Part shown: in pieces, positions 22,921 to 31,876 of the stretch
Layout of the letters: every line of letters begins with the position of its first letter
How positions within the stretch are numbered: position 1 is the stretch's first letter
Assembly (NCBI GenBank): GCA_944383785.1
Contig: CALWQV010000016.1
Location: forward strand, 1 to 42,743
Reading direction: 5' to 3'
Length of the DNA: 42,743 bases
DNA from: an uncultured Enterocloster sp.
Lineage (GTDB): Bacteria; Bacillota; Clostridia; Lachnospirales; Lachnospiraceae
Translations under genes and position numbers: made by a program
Notes under the pieces: generated by a model
Database searches by the model: none
Told to the model about the DNA's origin: nothing
Seen by the model: only the letters and a program-made list of their open reading frames with translations

Positions 22921-24198
22921 ATGACAAAAGAAGATCCGCGTTACAGCGCCTATGTGCAGATTTTAAAGGAGGAACTGATCCCGGCTATGGGATGTACGGA
23001 GCCCATCGCCTTAGCTTACGGGGCGGCAGCCGCCAGGGAGCTTTTGGGCGGAATGCCGGAGCGGGTAGAGGTAGCGGCTAGCGGAAGCATTATCAAGAAC
23101 GTGAAGTCCGTAATTGTGCCTAATACAGGCCATTTAAAGGGGATTCCGGCAGCAGCAGCTGCGGGAATCGTGGCTGGGGACGCCTCCAAGGAGCTGGAAG
23201 TAATCGCCAGCGTGTCGGAGGAGCAGGTGGAGAAGATCCGCCAGTTTTTGGAGTCTACGCCCATTACGGTAGACCATCTGGAGAAGGGGCCGGTATTCGA
23301 CATTGTAATAACCGTTTATAGGGGAGAGGACCAGGCCAAGGTACGGATCGCTAATTTCCACACCAACATTGTACATAAAGAGAAGAACGGCCAGGTGCTC
23401 CTTGATATTCCGGTTAAGGAAGACAGCGAAGAGGGGCTGACGGACCGCAGCCTTTTAACCATGGAGGGAATCTGGGATTTCGCCAATACCGTGGACGTGG
23501 AGGACGTGCGGGAGGTTTTGGAGCGCCAGATGAGCTACAACATGGCCATCGCAAAGGAAGGCATAAAGAGCGAATACGGCGCCAATATCGGAAAGGTGCT
23601 GCTTGATACCTACGGCGACGATGTGCGCACCAGGGCAAAGGCCATGGCGGCCGCCGGCTCTGACGCCAGAATGAACGGCTGCGAGCTGCCGGTGATCATC
23701 AACTCCGGAAGCGGCAACCAGGGAATCACCGCCTCCGTGCCGGTTATGGTATACGGGGAGGAGCTGGGGGCTTCCCATGAGAAGCTGCTGCGGGCATTGA
23801 CCCTTTCCAATCTTACCGCGATCCATCAGAAAACCGGCATTGGCCGCCTTTCCGCTTACTGCGGAGCCGTGAACGCGGGAGCGGCCGCCGGGGCCGGAAT
23901 CGCTTATCTGTGCGGCGGCGGATACAAGGAAGTGATCCACACGGTGGTCAACGCCCTGGCGGTTGTATCAGGAATGGTCTGCGACGGCGCCAAGGCCTCC
24001 TGCGCGGCCAAGATCGCTTCCGCCGTGGATGCGGGGCTTTTAGGATACAACATGATTATCCGCGGACAGCAGTTCTACGGCGGAGACGGCATCGTGACTA
24101 AGGGCGTGGAAAACACCATTGGAAATATCGGCCGTCTCGGCAAGGAAGGCATGAAGGAGACAAATGAAGAGATCATCAAGATCATGATCGGACAATAA
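22921..24198 (+). CDS. cyuA: L-cysteine desulfidase / UPF0597 (CyuA-like) protein
   Basis: 425 residues. It has the serine-dehydratase-alpha-like/UPF0597 pattern: MGCTEPIALAYGAA near residue 25, NGCELPVIINSGSGNQGITA, CGAVNAGAAAGAG and MVCDGAKASCAAK. The spaced Cys residues are those proposed to hold a [4Fe-4S] cluster in archaeal L-cysteine desulfidase, which makes pyruvate, ammonia and sulfide. E. coli CyuA is a characterised relative. The start is ATG 22921 behind GAGAGGAG. A transporter (CyuP) is not adjacent. A strong terminator follows, so it is a single-gene unit. Confidence 0.85.
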   Translation: MTKEDPRYSAYVQILKEELIPAMGCTEPIALAYGAAAARELLGGMPERVEVAASGSIIKNVKSVIVPNTGHLKGIPAAAAAGIVAGDASKELEVIASVSEEQVEKIRQFLESTPITVDHLEKGPVFDIVITVYRGEDQAKVRIANFHTNIVHKEKNGQVLLDIPVKEDSEEGLTDRSLLTMEGIWDFANTVDVEDVREVLERQMSYNMAIAKEGIKSEYGANIGKVLLDTYGDDVRTRAKAMAAAGSDARMNGCELPVIINSGSGNQGITASVPVMVYGEELGASHEKLLRALTLSNLTAIHQKTGIGRLSAYCGAVNAGAAAGAGIAYLCGGGYKEVIHTVVNALAVVSGMVCDGAKASCAAKIASAVDAGLLGYNMIIRGQQFYGGDGIVTKGVENTIGNIGRLGKEGMKETNEEIIKIMIGQ

Positions 24199-24222
24199 GA
24201 AAAAGAGCTGGAAAACAGGTCG

Positions 24223-24267
24223 GCCCGGCTTTCGGAGAAAAAGAATTACCGAAAGCCGGGCATGTTT
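24223..24267 (+). terminator. Terminator of the cysteine desulfidase gene
   Basis: GCCCGGCTTTCGG at 24223-24235 pairs perfectly with CCGAAAGCCGGGC at 24249-24261, with a 13-base A-rich loop. ATGTTTTAT follows. Confidence 0.9.
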
Positions 24268-24310
24268 TATATTTCCCTTTCTGCTACTAGGCAAAAATTT
24301 GAAAATTTGA

Positions 24311-24316
24311 TATAAT
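24311..24316 (+). promoter_or_regulatory. Candidate -10 box of the Asp23 gene
   Basis: A consensus TATAAT 41 bases before the start. The hexamer 17 bases upstream (TAGGCA) is a weak -35 box. Confidence 0.45.
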
Positions 24317-24356
24317 ACATCTAAACAGTTCCAAAAGAATGAAGGAGGGATTTCGA

Positions 24357-24743
24357 ATGGCAGAAGCCGATAACCGCAGCGCGCATGAGACATATGAAGA
24401 GAAAAAGATCGGGGAGGTACGGATTGCTAACGAGGTAGTAGCCATTATCGCCGGGCTGGCGGCCACGGAAGTGGACGGGGTGGCTTCCATGGCGGGGAAT
24501 ATTACCAACGGCCTGGTAGGAAAGCTGGGCATGAAGAATTTAAGCAAGGGGGTAAAGGTAGAGGTGACGGAGGAGCATGTATCCGTGGATCTCTCCTTAA
24601 ACATCCGCTTTGGATATAATATTCCTGAGGTCAGCAAAAATGTTCAGGAGCGGGTTCGCGCCGCCATTGAGAATATGACGGGACTGACGGTTTTGGATGT
24701 GAATATCCGGATTGCCGGAGTGGATATGGAAGGGGCCAGCTGA
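24357..24743 (+). CDS. Asp23/Gls24 family envelope-stress protein
   Basis: 128 residues. The core reads EVVAIIAGLAATEVDGVASM, VKVEVTEEHVSVDLSLNIRFG, YNIPEVSKNVQERVRAAIEN and GLTVLDVNIRIAGVD, the Asp23 (YqhY-like) pattern. In many Firmicutes a YqhY-type member lies just upstream of nusB and acc/xse genes, as here. YqhY is linked to acetyl-CoA carboxylase activity in Bacillus, while Asp23 proteins are membrane-associated stress proteins. The start is ATG 24357 behind GGAGGG. It ends in its own terminator. Confidence 0.9.
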   Translation: MAEADNRSAHETYEEKKIGEVRIANEVVAIIAGLAATEVDGVASMAGNITNGLVGKLGMKNLSKGVKVEVTEEHVSVDLSLNIRFGYNIPEVSKNVQERVRAAIENMTGLTVLDVNIRIAGVDMEGAS

Positions 24744-24771
24744 CCCCGGACAATACTGCTAGGAGCCGCTG

Positions 24772-24816
24772 CCGCCGCAGACAGCCTGGAAGTTCCGGAC
24801 GTCTGCGGCGGTTTTT
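24772..24816 (+). terminator. Terminator between the Asp23 gene and nusB
   Basis: CCGCCGCAGAC at 24772-24782 pairs perfectly with GTCTGCGGCGG at 24801-24811. Five T follow. Confidence 0.9.
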
Positions 24817-24828
24817 ATACAAATTTCA

Positions 24829-24857
24829 TTGTTTTTATGCACCAGGTTTGCTATAAT
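24829..24857 (+). promoter_or_regulatory. Promoter of the nusB operon
   Basis: TTGTTT at 24829-24834, a 17-base spacer and TATAAT at 24852-24857. It follows the previous terminator directly, so it probably drives the ten-gene run to spoIVB. Confidence 0.75.
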
Positions 24858-24868
24858 GTTACGTAGCG

Positions 24869-24889
24869 GTTCAGGACACGGTCCTGAAC
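24869..24889 (+). promoter_or_regulatory. Perfect 9-bp palindrome in the nusB leader
   Basis: GTTCAGGAC, ACG, GTCCTGAAC is a perfect dyad beginning about five bases after the predicted transcript start. It could be an operator or an RNA hairpin protecting the 5' end. No T-run follows, so it is not a terminator. The half-site GTTCAGGAC also occurs at 13769-13777. Confidence 0.55.
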
Positions 24890-24918
24890 GAAGGGTATTA
24901 AGGAAAGGAAAAGGGAAC

Positions 24919-25419
24919 ATGACCAGAAGAGAAGCCCGTGAACATTGTTTTAAGATGCTGTTCTCAGCTGACTTCTATCCGGATAAGGAGGAAGCGAAGG
25001 AGCAGCTTGCGCAATATGCCAACGGACCTGAGGAGGATGACGCGGATTCCCAGGGCCATATGATTGTACTTCATAAGACGGATTTGAGCGAAGAGGAGGC
25101 GGCTCATCTGACAGACCGTGTGTCCGCAGTGATGGACCGGATTCCTGAGATCGACGCCCAGATCGACCAGGTGGCATCCGGCTGGAAGACCCGCCGTATG
25201 GGCAAGGTGGAGCTGACGATCCTGCGTCTGGCCTTATATGAGATGAAGGAGGACGAGGAGGTTCCGGAGAAGGTAGCCATCAACGAGGCGGTGGAGCTGG
25301 CCAAGAAGTTTGGTGGCAAGGATTCCCCGGCTTTTGTCAACGGCATCCTGGCGAAATTTGCCTCAGAAGAGGAAGAACCGGCGGAGGAAAAAGGCCGGGA
25401 GACAGAATCCCAGGCATAG
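24919..25419 (+). CDS. nusB: Transcription antitermination factor NusB
   Basis: 166 residues, slightly longer than the usual 130-150 because of an acidic insert (EEDDADSQ) and an acidic tail. The NusB all-helical fold shows at [31 protein letters not shown], and [20 protein letters not shown] followed by FVNGIL. It binds boxA RNA with NusE (S10) and allows rRNA antitermination. The start is ATG 24919 behind AAAAGGGAA. xseA begins 12 bp after its stop. Confidence 0.95.
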   Translation: MTRREAREHCFKMLFSADFYPDKEEAKEQLAQYANGPEEDDADSQGHMIVLHKTDLSEEEAAHLTDRVSAVMDRIPEIDAQIDQVASGWKTRRMGKVELTILRLALYEMKEDEEVPEKVAINEAVELAKKFGGKDSPAFVNGILAKFASEEEEPAEEKGRETESQA

Positions 25420-25431
25420 GGCGGAGTCAGG

Positions 25432-26694
25432 ATGGGGAATATTTATAGCGTATCACAGGTAAATTCCTATATTAAAAGTATGTTTGCCCAGGATTTTGCC
25501 TTGAATCAAATATCCATTAAAGGAGAGGTGTCAAACTGCAAGTACCACCCATCGGGCCATATATATTTTACCCTGAAGGACGGCGGCTCCCAGATTGGGG
25601 CCGTTATGTTTTCCTCTCAGAGAAAAAATCTGACCTTCCGCTTAGAGGAAGGCCAGCAGGTTGTGGTCCGGGGAAGCGTGGAGGTTTACGAGAGAGACGG
25701 GCGCTATCAGCTTTACGCCCGTCAGATTACCAGAGAGGGAACCGGCGATCTGTACCTGCGCTTTGAGCAGTTGAAGAGGGAGCTGGAGGAGATGGGAATG
25801 TTTGACGGCTGTTACAAGCAGCCCATTCCCCGATACGCAAAAAGGATCGGCATTGTGACAGCCTCTACAGGGGCGGCCATACGGGACATTATGAACATTG
25901 CCGCCAGGCGCAACCCCTACGTGCAGCTGATTCTCTGCCCCGCCCTGGTTCAAGGGGCGGAGGCGAAGTACAGCATCGTCCAGGGGATTCAGCGTCTGGA
26001 CGCTATGGGGCTGGATGTGATCATTGTGGGAAGAGGCGGAGGCTCCATCGAGGATCTTTGGGCCTTTAACGAGGAAATGGTGGCCAGGGCCATCTTTAAC
26101 TGTTCCACTCCGGTGATCTCGGCGGTGGGACATGAGACGGACTTTACCATAGCGGACTATGTGGCGGATCTGCGGGCCCCTACCCCATCGGCGGCGGCGG
26201 AGCTGACGGTATTTGACTACAGCCAGTTTGAGGCCCAGTGCCAGATGTATGCCAGGACCTTAAACCGCATGATGGAGAACCGCCTGGAGCGGCTGCGCTA
26301 TCGTTTAAACCAGTACCGTCTGCGCCTTAAGCTTCATCATCCCAGCCGGACCCTTAATGATCAGAGGCAGAGGCTGGCGGATCTGGAGATGCGGCTGACA
26401 AGCCAGATGGAGGATCGTCTGAGGGCCTGCCGCCACAGGCTGGCCCTGGCGGCCCAGGCTTTAAAGTCCCTGTCCCCCCTAGAGCAAATCAGCCGGGGAT
26501 ACGCTTTTGTAACGGACGGTGAGGGGAAGCGCCTGGAATCCGTCCGCCAGGTAAATACGGGGGACAGTCTTTCCGTCCAGCTCCGGGATGGAAAAGTCCG
26601 CGCCAAAGCTTTCCAGGTGGAAGCGGTCATGGAGCTGGAGGAGGAGAAAACAAGAGAGACGAAGGAGGTGCCCGATGGAGGAGACAGGGGCTAA
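25432..26694 (+). CDS. xseA: Exodeoxyribonuclease VII large subunit
   Basis: 420 residues. The N-terminal OB fold spans about 1-100 (ISIKGEVSNCKYHPSGHIYF), the catalytic region has GIVTASTGAAIRDI, VGRGGGSIEDLWAFN and AVGHETDFTIADYVADLRAP, and a long coiled C-terminal region binds XseB. It degrades single-stranded DNA with XseB. The start is ATG 25432 in the usual MGNIYSVSQVN context. Its 3' end overlaps xseB by 20 bp. Confidence 0.96.
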   Translation: MGNIYSVSQVNSYIKSMFAQDFALNQISIKGEVSNCKYHPSGHIYFTLKDGGSQIGAVMFSSQRKNLTFRLEEGQQVVVRGSVEVYERDGRYQLYARQITREGTGDLYLRFEQLKRELEEMGMFDGCYKQPIPRYAKRIGIVTASTGAAIRDIMNIAARRNPYVQLILCPALVQGAEAKYSIVQGIQRLDAMGLDVIIVGRGGGSIEDLWAFNEEMVARAIFNCSTPVISAVGHETDFTIADYVADLRAPTPSAAAELTVFDYSQFEAQCQMYARTLNRMMENRLERLRYRLNQYRLRLKLHHPSRTLNDQRQRLADLEMRLTSQMEDRLRACRHRLALAAQALKSLSPLEQISRGYAFVTDGEGKRLESVRQVNTGDSLSVQLRDGKVRAKAFQVEAVMELEEEKTRETKEVPDGGDRG

Positions 26695-26905
26695 GACTCC
26701 GAAAGAGGAGAAGCAGGGCGGCATTGAGGAATCCTTTGCGGCCTTGGATGAGATTATTAAAAATCTGGAAAACGGGGGCGGGACTCTGGAAGAGGCCTTT
26801 GCCAGCTATGAGAAGGGTATGAAGCTGGTGAAATCCCTGAATTCCCAAATGGATCAGGTTGAAAAACAAATTATGATATTGAATGAGGGTGAAGAACATG
26901 AGTGA
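26675..26905 (+). CDS. xseB: Exodeoxyribonuclease VII small subunit
   Basis: 76 residues with the XseB helical-hairpin pattern: ESFAALDEIIKNLENGGGTL followed by EEAFASYEKGMKLVKSLN and a short tail. It forms the regulatory part of ExoVII. The start is ATG 26675 with GGAGGTG inside the end of xseA; longer readings upstream are shadows of xseA. It overlaps ispA by 8 bp, so the three genes are translationally coupled. Confidence 0.93.
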   Translation: MEETGAKTPKEEKQGGIEESFAALDEIIKNLENGGGTLEEAFASYEKGMKLVKSLNSQMDQVEKQIMILNEGEEHE

Positions 26906-27809
26906 TATGGATCAGATGAAAGAGGAACTGTCAAAACGGATCAGAGAGCTGGAGAAGCTGATCGAATCCTATATGCCGCAGGAAAAAGGATTTCAGAGAA
27001 CGGTTCTGGAGGCCATGAATTACAGCATGAAGGCGGGCGGAAAGCGCCTGCGCCCCATGCTGATGCAGGAGACATGCCGCCTCTTTGCGGGGGAGGTTCT
27101 TCCTACAGTGGTTCCATTTGTGGCGGCCATTGAGATGATTCACACATCGTCCCTGGTTCATGACGATCTGCCCTGTATGGACGACGACCGTCTGCGTCGG
27201 GGAAAGTTAAGCACCTGGGCGGAGTATGGAGAGGACATCGCGGTGCTGACCGGAGACGCCCTGCTGATTTACAGCGTGGAGACGGCGGCTAAGGCCTTTG
27301 ACGCCGCTGAGGACGAGGACGACCTGCGCCGAGTTGGAAAGGCTATGGGGATTCTAGCATCCAAGACAGGTGTTTACGGGATGATCGGGGGCCAGACGGT
27401 GGATGTAGAGTTAGCCGGAAGCGCCATCCCCAAGGAGAAGCTTGATTTTATCTACCGCTTAAAGACAGGAGCCCTTTTGGAGGCATCCATGCTGATCGGG
27501 GCCATCCTGGGAGGCGCAGCGGATGAGGACTGCAAGATTGTGGAGCGCCTGGCCGGAAAGATCGGCATGGCATTCCAGATCCAGGATGATATTCTGGATG
27601 TGACAGGAAGCGCGGCCGAAATGGGAAAACCAGTGGGAAGCGATAAGAAAAACCAGAAGACTACCTATGTGACCCTGGAAGGCCTGGAAAAGGCGAAAGG
27701 GGATGTGAAGGAGCTTTCGGAGAGCGCTATTAAAGATTTGGCGGAGCTTCCGGGGAGCAATGAATTTTTGGAGCAGCTGATCCGGACCTTAATCAGCCGG
27801 AAGAAGTAA
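26898..27809 (+). CDS. ispA: Farnesyl/geranyl diphosphate synthase
   Basis: 303 residues, an all-helical prenyltransferase. The first Asp-rich motif is DDLPCMDDD (the bacterial short-chain form with a two-residue insertion), the second is QIQDDILDVTG, and GGKRLRPML lies near the N-terminus. It condenses IPP with DMAPP and GPP to make farnesyl diphosphate for undecaprenyl and quinone side chains. The start is ATG 26898, since the GAGGGTGAAG site lies in the end of xseB. dxs follows 21 bp later. Confidence 0.94.
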   Translation: MSDMDQMKEELSKRIRELEKLIESYMPQEKGFQRTVLEAMNYSMKAGGKRLRPMLMQETCRLFAGEVLPTVVPFVAAIEMIHTSSLVHDDLPCMDDDRLRRGKLSTWAEYGEDIAVLTGDALLIYSVETAAKAFDAAEDEDDLRRVGKAMGILASKTGVYGMIGGQTVDVELAGSAIPKEKLDFIYRLKTGALLEASMLIGAILGGAADEDCKIVERLAGKIGMAFQIQDDILDVTGSAAEMGKPVGSDKKNQKTTYVTLEGLEKAKGDVKELSESAIKDLAELPGSNEFLEQLIRTLISRKK

Positions 27810-27830
27810 AGAGATAAGAAGGGTTCTGAC

Positions 27831-29705
27831 ATGATACTGGAACAGATCAAAGGGCCGGAGGACTTAAAAGGGCTGTCCCAGAAGGAGCTTGACGCGCTGG
27901 CGCAGGAGATCCGCAGCTTTTTAATCGAGAAGATCAGCCATACCGGCGGCCATCTGGCCTCCAACCTGGGGGTCGTGGAGCTGACCATGGCCATATTCCT
28001 CTCCTTTCATCTGCCGGAGGATAAGATTATCTGGGACGTGGGGCATCAGTCCTACACCCATAAGATTTTAAGCGGCAGGATGGGAGAGTTTGACGAGCTG
28101 CGCCAGTACGGAGGCTTAAGCGGTTTTCCAAAGCGCAAGGAGAGTCCCTATGATTCCTTTGATACGGGACACAGCTCCACCTCCATCTCCGCGGGGCTGG
28201 GCATCGCCCAGGCCCGGGATATTTTAGGGGAGGGATATAAGGTCGCCGCGATTATCGGCGACGGCGCTCTGACCGGCGGGATGGCCTATGAGGCCTTAAA
28301 TAACGCGGCCAGGATGAAGAAGAATTTCATCATCATTCTCAATGACAACAAGATGTCCATTTCCGAGAATGTAGGCGGCATGTCCAGATATTTAAACGGT
28401 CTGCGGACTGGAAGCGGCTATAATGATTTAAAGAAAAATGTGGCGGACGCCCTGGAGCGCATGCCGGTAGTGGGGGCTCCTCTGATCGACAAGATCAAGC
28501 GGACAAAGAACAGCATCAAGCAGCTGTTTATTCCGGGGATGCTCTTTGAAAATATGGGCATCACCTACCTTGGACCGGTGGACGGGCATAATATCCAGGA
28601 TCTCTGCAAGGTGTTAAAGGAGGCTCAGAAGCTGGATCACAGCGTTTTGGTCCATGTGCTGACGAAAAAAGGAAAAGGCTACGGCCCGGCGGAGAAGAAC
28701 CCCTCCCGCTTTCACGGGGTGGAGCCCTTTGACGTGGCCACCGGGCGTCCGTTAAAGGAGAAAACTTATCCCAGCTATACCCAGGTTTTCTCAAAGAAGA
28801 TCTGTCAGCTTGCTAGGGAGCATAAGGAGCTGGTGGCCGTCACGGCGGCTATGCCCGATGGGACGGGACTTTCCGCTTTTGCAAAAGAGTTTCCGGGCCG
28901 GTTCTTCGATGTGGGAATCGCTGAGGCCCATGCGGTTACCAGCGCCGCGGGTATGGCGGCCGCAGGCTTAAGGCCGGTGGTGGCGGTTTACTCATCCTTC
29001 CTCCAGCGGGGATACGACCAGATTCTTCACGACGTCTGTATCCAGAACCTGCCGGTGATTTTTGCCATCGACCGGGCCGGGCTGGTGGGAAGCGACGGGG
29101 AGACGCATCAGGGGATCTTCGATTATTCCTACCTGACCTCCATCCCCAATATGAGCGTGGTGGCCCCTAAGAACCTCTGGGAGCTTCGGGCTATGCTGGA
29201 TTTTGCCATGGATTATAAGGGGCCTTTGGCCATCCGCTACCCCAGGGGGCAGGCTTACCGGGGATTAAAGGAATTTGCGAAGCCCATCTCCTACGGGAAG
29301 GGCGAGATGCTCTGGGAGGAGGAGGGGATCGCCCTTCTGGCGGTGGGCAGTATGGTCAGCACGGCGGAACATATCCGGGAAAAGCTGGCAGCCAGGGGCA
29401 TTCCCTGCAGCGTGGCAAACGGCCGCTTTGTAAAGCCCTTTGACCGGGAGCTGGCAGACCGACTGATTCGGAAGCACAGCCGTATTGTAACCCTGGAGGA
29501 GAATGTGCTCCAGGGAGGCTTTGGCTTGCAGGTCACCGCTTATATCCATGAGAAGGCGCCCCAGATCCGGGTGCTGAATATCGCCCTGCCCGACGCCTAT
29601 GTGGAACACGGAAATGTTTCGGTCCTGAGAGAGGGGCTGGGTATTGACAGTGATTCCATTATCCGCAGGATGGAGTCGGAGGGCTTTTTAAAGGAATCCA
29701 TTTAA
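27831..29705 (+). CDS. dxs: 1-Deoxy-D-xylulose-5-phosphate synthase
   Basis: 624 residues. The TPP-binding site reads GDGALTGGMAYEALNNA with NDNKMSISENVGGM; IWDVGHQSYTHKILSGR and the pyrimidine-domain motif FDVGIAEAHAVTSAAGMA are present, as is DRAGLVGSDGETHQG. It condenses pyruvate and glyceraldehyde 3-phosphate, the first step of the MEP route supplying IspA. The start is ATG 27831. Full length for the family. Confidence 0.97.
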   Translation: MILEQIKGPEDLKGLSQKELDALAQEIRSFLIEKISHTGGHLASNLGVVELTMAIFLSFHLPEDKIIWDVGHQSYTHKILSGRMGEFDELRQYGGLSGFPKRKESPYDSFDTGHSSTSISAGLGIAQARDILGEGYKVAAIIGDGALTGGMAYEALNNAARMKKNFIIILNDNKMSISENVGGMSRYLNGLRTGSGYNDLKKNVADALERMPVVGAPLIDKIKRTKNSIKQLFIPGMLFENMGITYLGPVDGHNIQDLCKVLKEAQKLDHSVLVHVLTKKGKGYGPAEKNPSRFHGVEPFDVATGRPLKEKTYPSYTQVFSKKICQLAREHKELVAVTAAMPDGTGLSAFAKEFPGRFFDVGIAEAHAVTSAAGMAAAGLRPVVAVYSSFLQRGYDQILHDVCIQNLPVIFAIDRAGLVGSDGETHQGIFDYSYLTSIPNMSVVAPKNLWELRAMLDFAMDYKGPLAIRYPRGQAYRGLKEFAKPISYGKGEMLWEEEGIALLAVGSMVSTAEHIREKLAARGIPCSVANGRFVKPFDRELADRLIRKHSRIVTLEENVLQGGFGLQVTAYIHEKAPQIRVLNIALPDAYVEHGNVSVLREGLGIDSDSIIRRMESEGFLKESI

Positions 29706-29724
29706 GGAAAGGGACTTACGAGAG

Positions 29725-30531
29725 ATGAAGGAACGTTTGGATGTGCTGATGGTCCGGAAGAATCTGGCGGCTTCCAGGGAAAAGGCCAAGGCTCTGATTA
29801 TGTCCGGGATTGTGTATGTGAACGGGCAGAAGGAGGACAAGGCGGGAACCGCCTTTGAGGATACGGCTCAGATCGAGGTGCGGGGGAATACGCTGCCCTA
29901 TGTGAGCAGAGGCGGGCTGAAGCTGGAGAAGGCCATGAAATGCTTTGGGCTGGATTTGGCGGGAAGGGTCTGTATGGATGTAGGAGCTTCCACCGGAGGC
30001 TTTACGGACTGCATGCTGCAGAACGGGGCGGTGAAGGTTTACTCCATCGATGTGGGTCACGGCCAGCTGGACTGGAAGCTTCGCAACGATCCGAGGGTGA
30101 TGTGTATGGAGCGGACGAATATCCGCTATGTGACGCCAGATCAGATCGGGGAACCGGTAGATTTTTCCAGCATCGACGTATCCTTTATCTCTTTGACCAA
30201 GGTTCTGGGGCCGGTGCGGGAGATTTTAGGAGACGGGGGAGAGGTTGTATGCCTGATTAAGCCCCAGTTTGAGGCCGGACGGGAGAAGGTAGGGAAAAAA
30301 GGCGTGGTCCGGGATCCACAGGTCCATCTGGAGGTGATCCGCATGGTGACGGATTTTGCCCGCCAGGCAGGCTTCCACCTGCTGAACCTGGAATTTTCCC
30401 CCATCAAGGGTCCGGAGGGGAATATTGAGTATCTCCTTTATTTGAAGAAGTGTGCGAAGGGGGATGGGGAGAATCACCTGCCTCAGAACCCGGAAGCGGT
30501 GGTAGAGGCGGCTCACGGGGCTTTGGACTAG
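29725..30531 (+). CDS. tlyA: TlyA-family rRNA 2'-O-methyltransferase
   Basis: 268 residues. An N-terminal S4 RNA-binding domain (ERLDVLMVRKNLAASREKAK and MSGIVYVNGQ) precedes an FtsJ-type Rossmann fold with DVGASTGGFTDCMLQNGA for SAM. The catalytic K-D-K-E set seems present (LKLEK, SSIDVSF, CLIKPQFE). TlyA methylates 16S and 23S rRNA and affects capreomycin sensitivity; some relatives are annotated as hemolysins. The start is ATG 29725 behind AAAGGGA. nadK begins 17 bp downstream. Confidence 0.92.
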   Translation: MKERLDVLMVRKNLAASREKAKALIMSGIVYVNGQKEDKAGTAFEDTAQIEVRGNTLPYVSRGGLKLEKAMKCFGLDLAGRVCMDVGASTGGFTDCMLQNGAVKVYSIDVGHGQLDWKLRNDPRVMCMERTNIRYVTPDQIGEPVDFSSIDVSFISLTKVLGPVREILGDGGEVVCLIKPQFEAGREKVGKKGVVRDPQVHLEVIRMVTDFARQAGFHLLNLEFSPIKGPEGNIEYLLYLKKCAKGDGENHLPQNPEAVVEAAHGALD

Positions 30532-30548
30532 AAGGCGGAAATAACAGG

Positions 30549-31394
30549 ATGAAATACTTTTACATTGTAGCGAATTACGAGAAGGAATATGCCAGGGAGA
30601 CGGAGAAACAGATCGTAAGCTTCCTAAAGGAGCGGGGGGCGGTCTGTCGAACCCAGAGCGAGGGGGCGGACAGCGCCGGCAGCCGCCGCACAGCCAGGGC
30701 GGATGTGCCGAAAGAGACGCAGTGCTTAATCACCATCGGAGGCGACGGCACGCTGATCCGGGCGGCCAGAGATCTGGCCGGAATGAATATTCCCATATTG
30801 GGAGTGAACCGGGGCCATCTGGGCTACTTGAATCAGGTAAACCGGGACGACGCCCTGGAACCGGTGCTGTCGATGCTTTTGGAGGACCGGCATCAGGTGG
30901 AAGAACGGATGATGCTCTCCGGGGAGGCCAGGAGAGGGAGCCAGGTGCTGATGAAGGATGTGGCGCTCAACGAGATCGCCCTGATCCGAAAATCGGTTCT
31001 CAAGGCCCTTCGCTTCCAGGTGTATGTAAACGGAGAATATTTAAGCAGGTATTCGGCGGACGGAATTATTCTGTCCACGCCCACCGGCTCCACCGCCTAC
31101 AATATGTCCGCAGGGGGCCCACTGGTGGCTCCGGGAGCCAGGATGATGATCATGACCCCCATCTGCTCCCATGAGCTGAATGCCAGGAGTATTGTGCTGG
31201 AGCCGGAAGACGAGGTGCGCATCGAGGTTTACGGAGACGGGCAGGTAGCGGCCTTTGACGGGGATACTTTTGTTGAGCTGGGAGAAGGGGATCAGTTGGT
31301 GATCCGCAGGTCCGCCATTGTAACCCCCATGATCCGTTTGAAGCAGATTTCCTTTATGCAGAACTTAAGCAACCATATGTCGGGAAGGATATAA
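30549..31394 (+). CDS. nadK: NAD kinase
   Basis: 281 residues. The GGDGT motif (TIGGDGTLIRAARDLAG) and the following NRGHLGYL, LNEIALIR and DGIILSTPTGSTAYNMSAGG mark an ATP-NAD kinase, which makes NADP+. ATG 30549 is chosen because it gives the usual KYFYIVAN opening strand behind GGCGGAAATAACAGG; longer frames read into tlyA. argR follows 15 bp later. Confidence 0.94.
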   Translation: MKYFYIVANYEKEYARETEKQIVSFLKERGAVCRTQSEGADSAGSRRTARADVPKETQCLITIGGDGTLIRAARDLAGMNIPILGVNRGHLGYLNQVNRDDALEPVLSMLLEDRHQVEERMMLSGEARRGSQVLMKDVALNEIALIRKSVLKALRFQVYVNGEYLSRYSADGIILSTPTGSTAYNMSAGGPLVAPGARMMIMTPICSHELNARSIVLEPEDEVRIEVYGDGQVAAFDGDTFVELGEGDQLVIRRSAIVTPMIRLKQISFMQNLSNHMSGRI

Positions 31395-31409
31395 GGAGGA
31401 GTCAGGGCG

Positions 31410-31862
31410 ATGAAAGTAGAGAGACACAGTAAAATTGTGGAGCTGATCGGAAAGTATGAGATCGAGACACAGGAGGAGCTGGCAGAGAAGCTGAACGAGG
31501 CCGGCTTTAACGTAACCCAGGCAACGGTTTCCAGGGACATTAGGGAGCTGAAGCTGACCAAGATCCAATCGGAGACGGGCAGGCAGCACTATGTGGTGCT
31601 GGATGGGCCTAAAGGGGCCACGGCGGAGAAGTACATCCGGATTCTTCGGGATGGCTTTACTTCCATGGATATGGCCCAGAACATTCTGGTAATCAAGACG
31701 GTTTCCGGCATGGCTATGGCGGTGGCGGCGGCTTTGGACGCCATTCATTTTCATGAGATCGTGGGCTGCATCGCGGGGGACGATACCATTATGTGCGCCA
31801 TCCGCAGTGTGGACGACACCATTATTGTGATGGAGAAGATTAAAAAGATGGTGGAAGGATAG
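31410..31862 (+). CDS. argR: Arginine repressor
   Basis: 150 residues. The N-terminal winged helix reads RHSKIVELIGKYEIETQEEL and NVTQATVSRDIRELKL; the C-terminal oligomerisation and arginine-binding domain has GCIAGDDTIMCAIRS. It represses arginine synthesis and activates catabolism with arginine as corepressor. In Clostridia it usually lies between nadK and recN, as here. The start is ATG 31410 behind AAGGAGGA. No ARG box was recognised in the window. Confidence 0.95.
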   Translation: MKVERHSKIVELIGKYEIETQEELAEKLNEAGFNVTQATVSRDIRELKLTKIQSETGRQHYVVLDGPKGATAEKYIRILRDGFTSMDMAQNILVIKTVSGMAMAVAAALDAIHFHEIVGCIAGDDTIMCAIRSVDDTIIVMEKIKKMVEG

Positions 31863-31876
31863 GGGGAGGACTGCCT

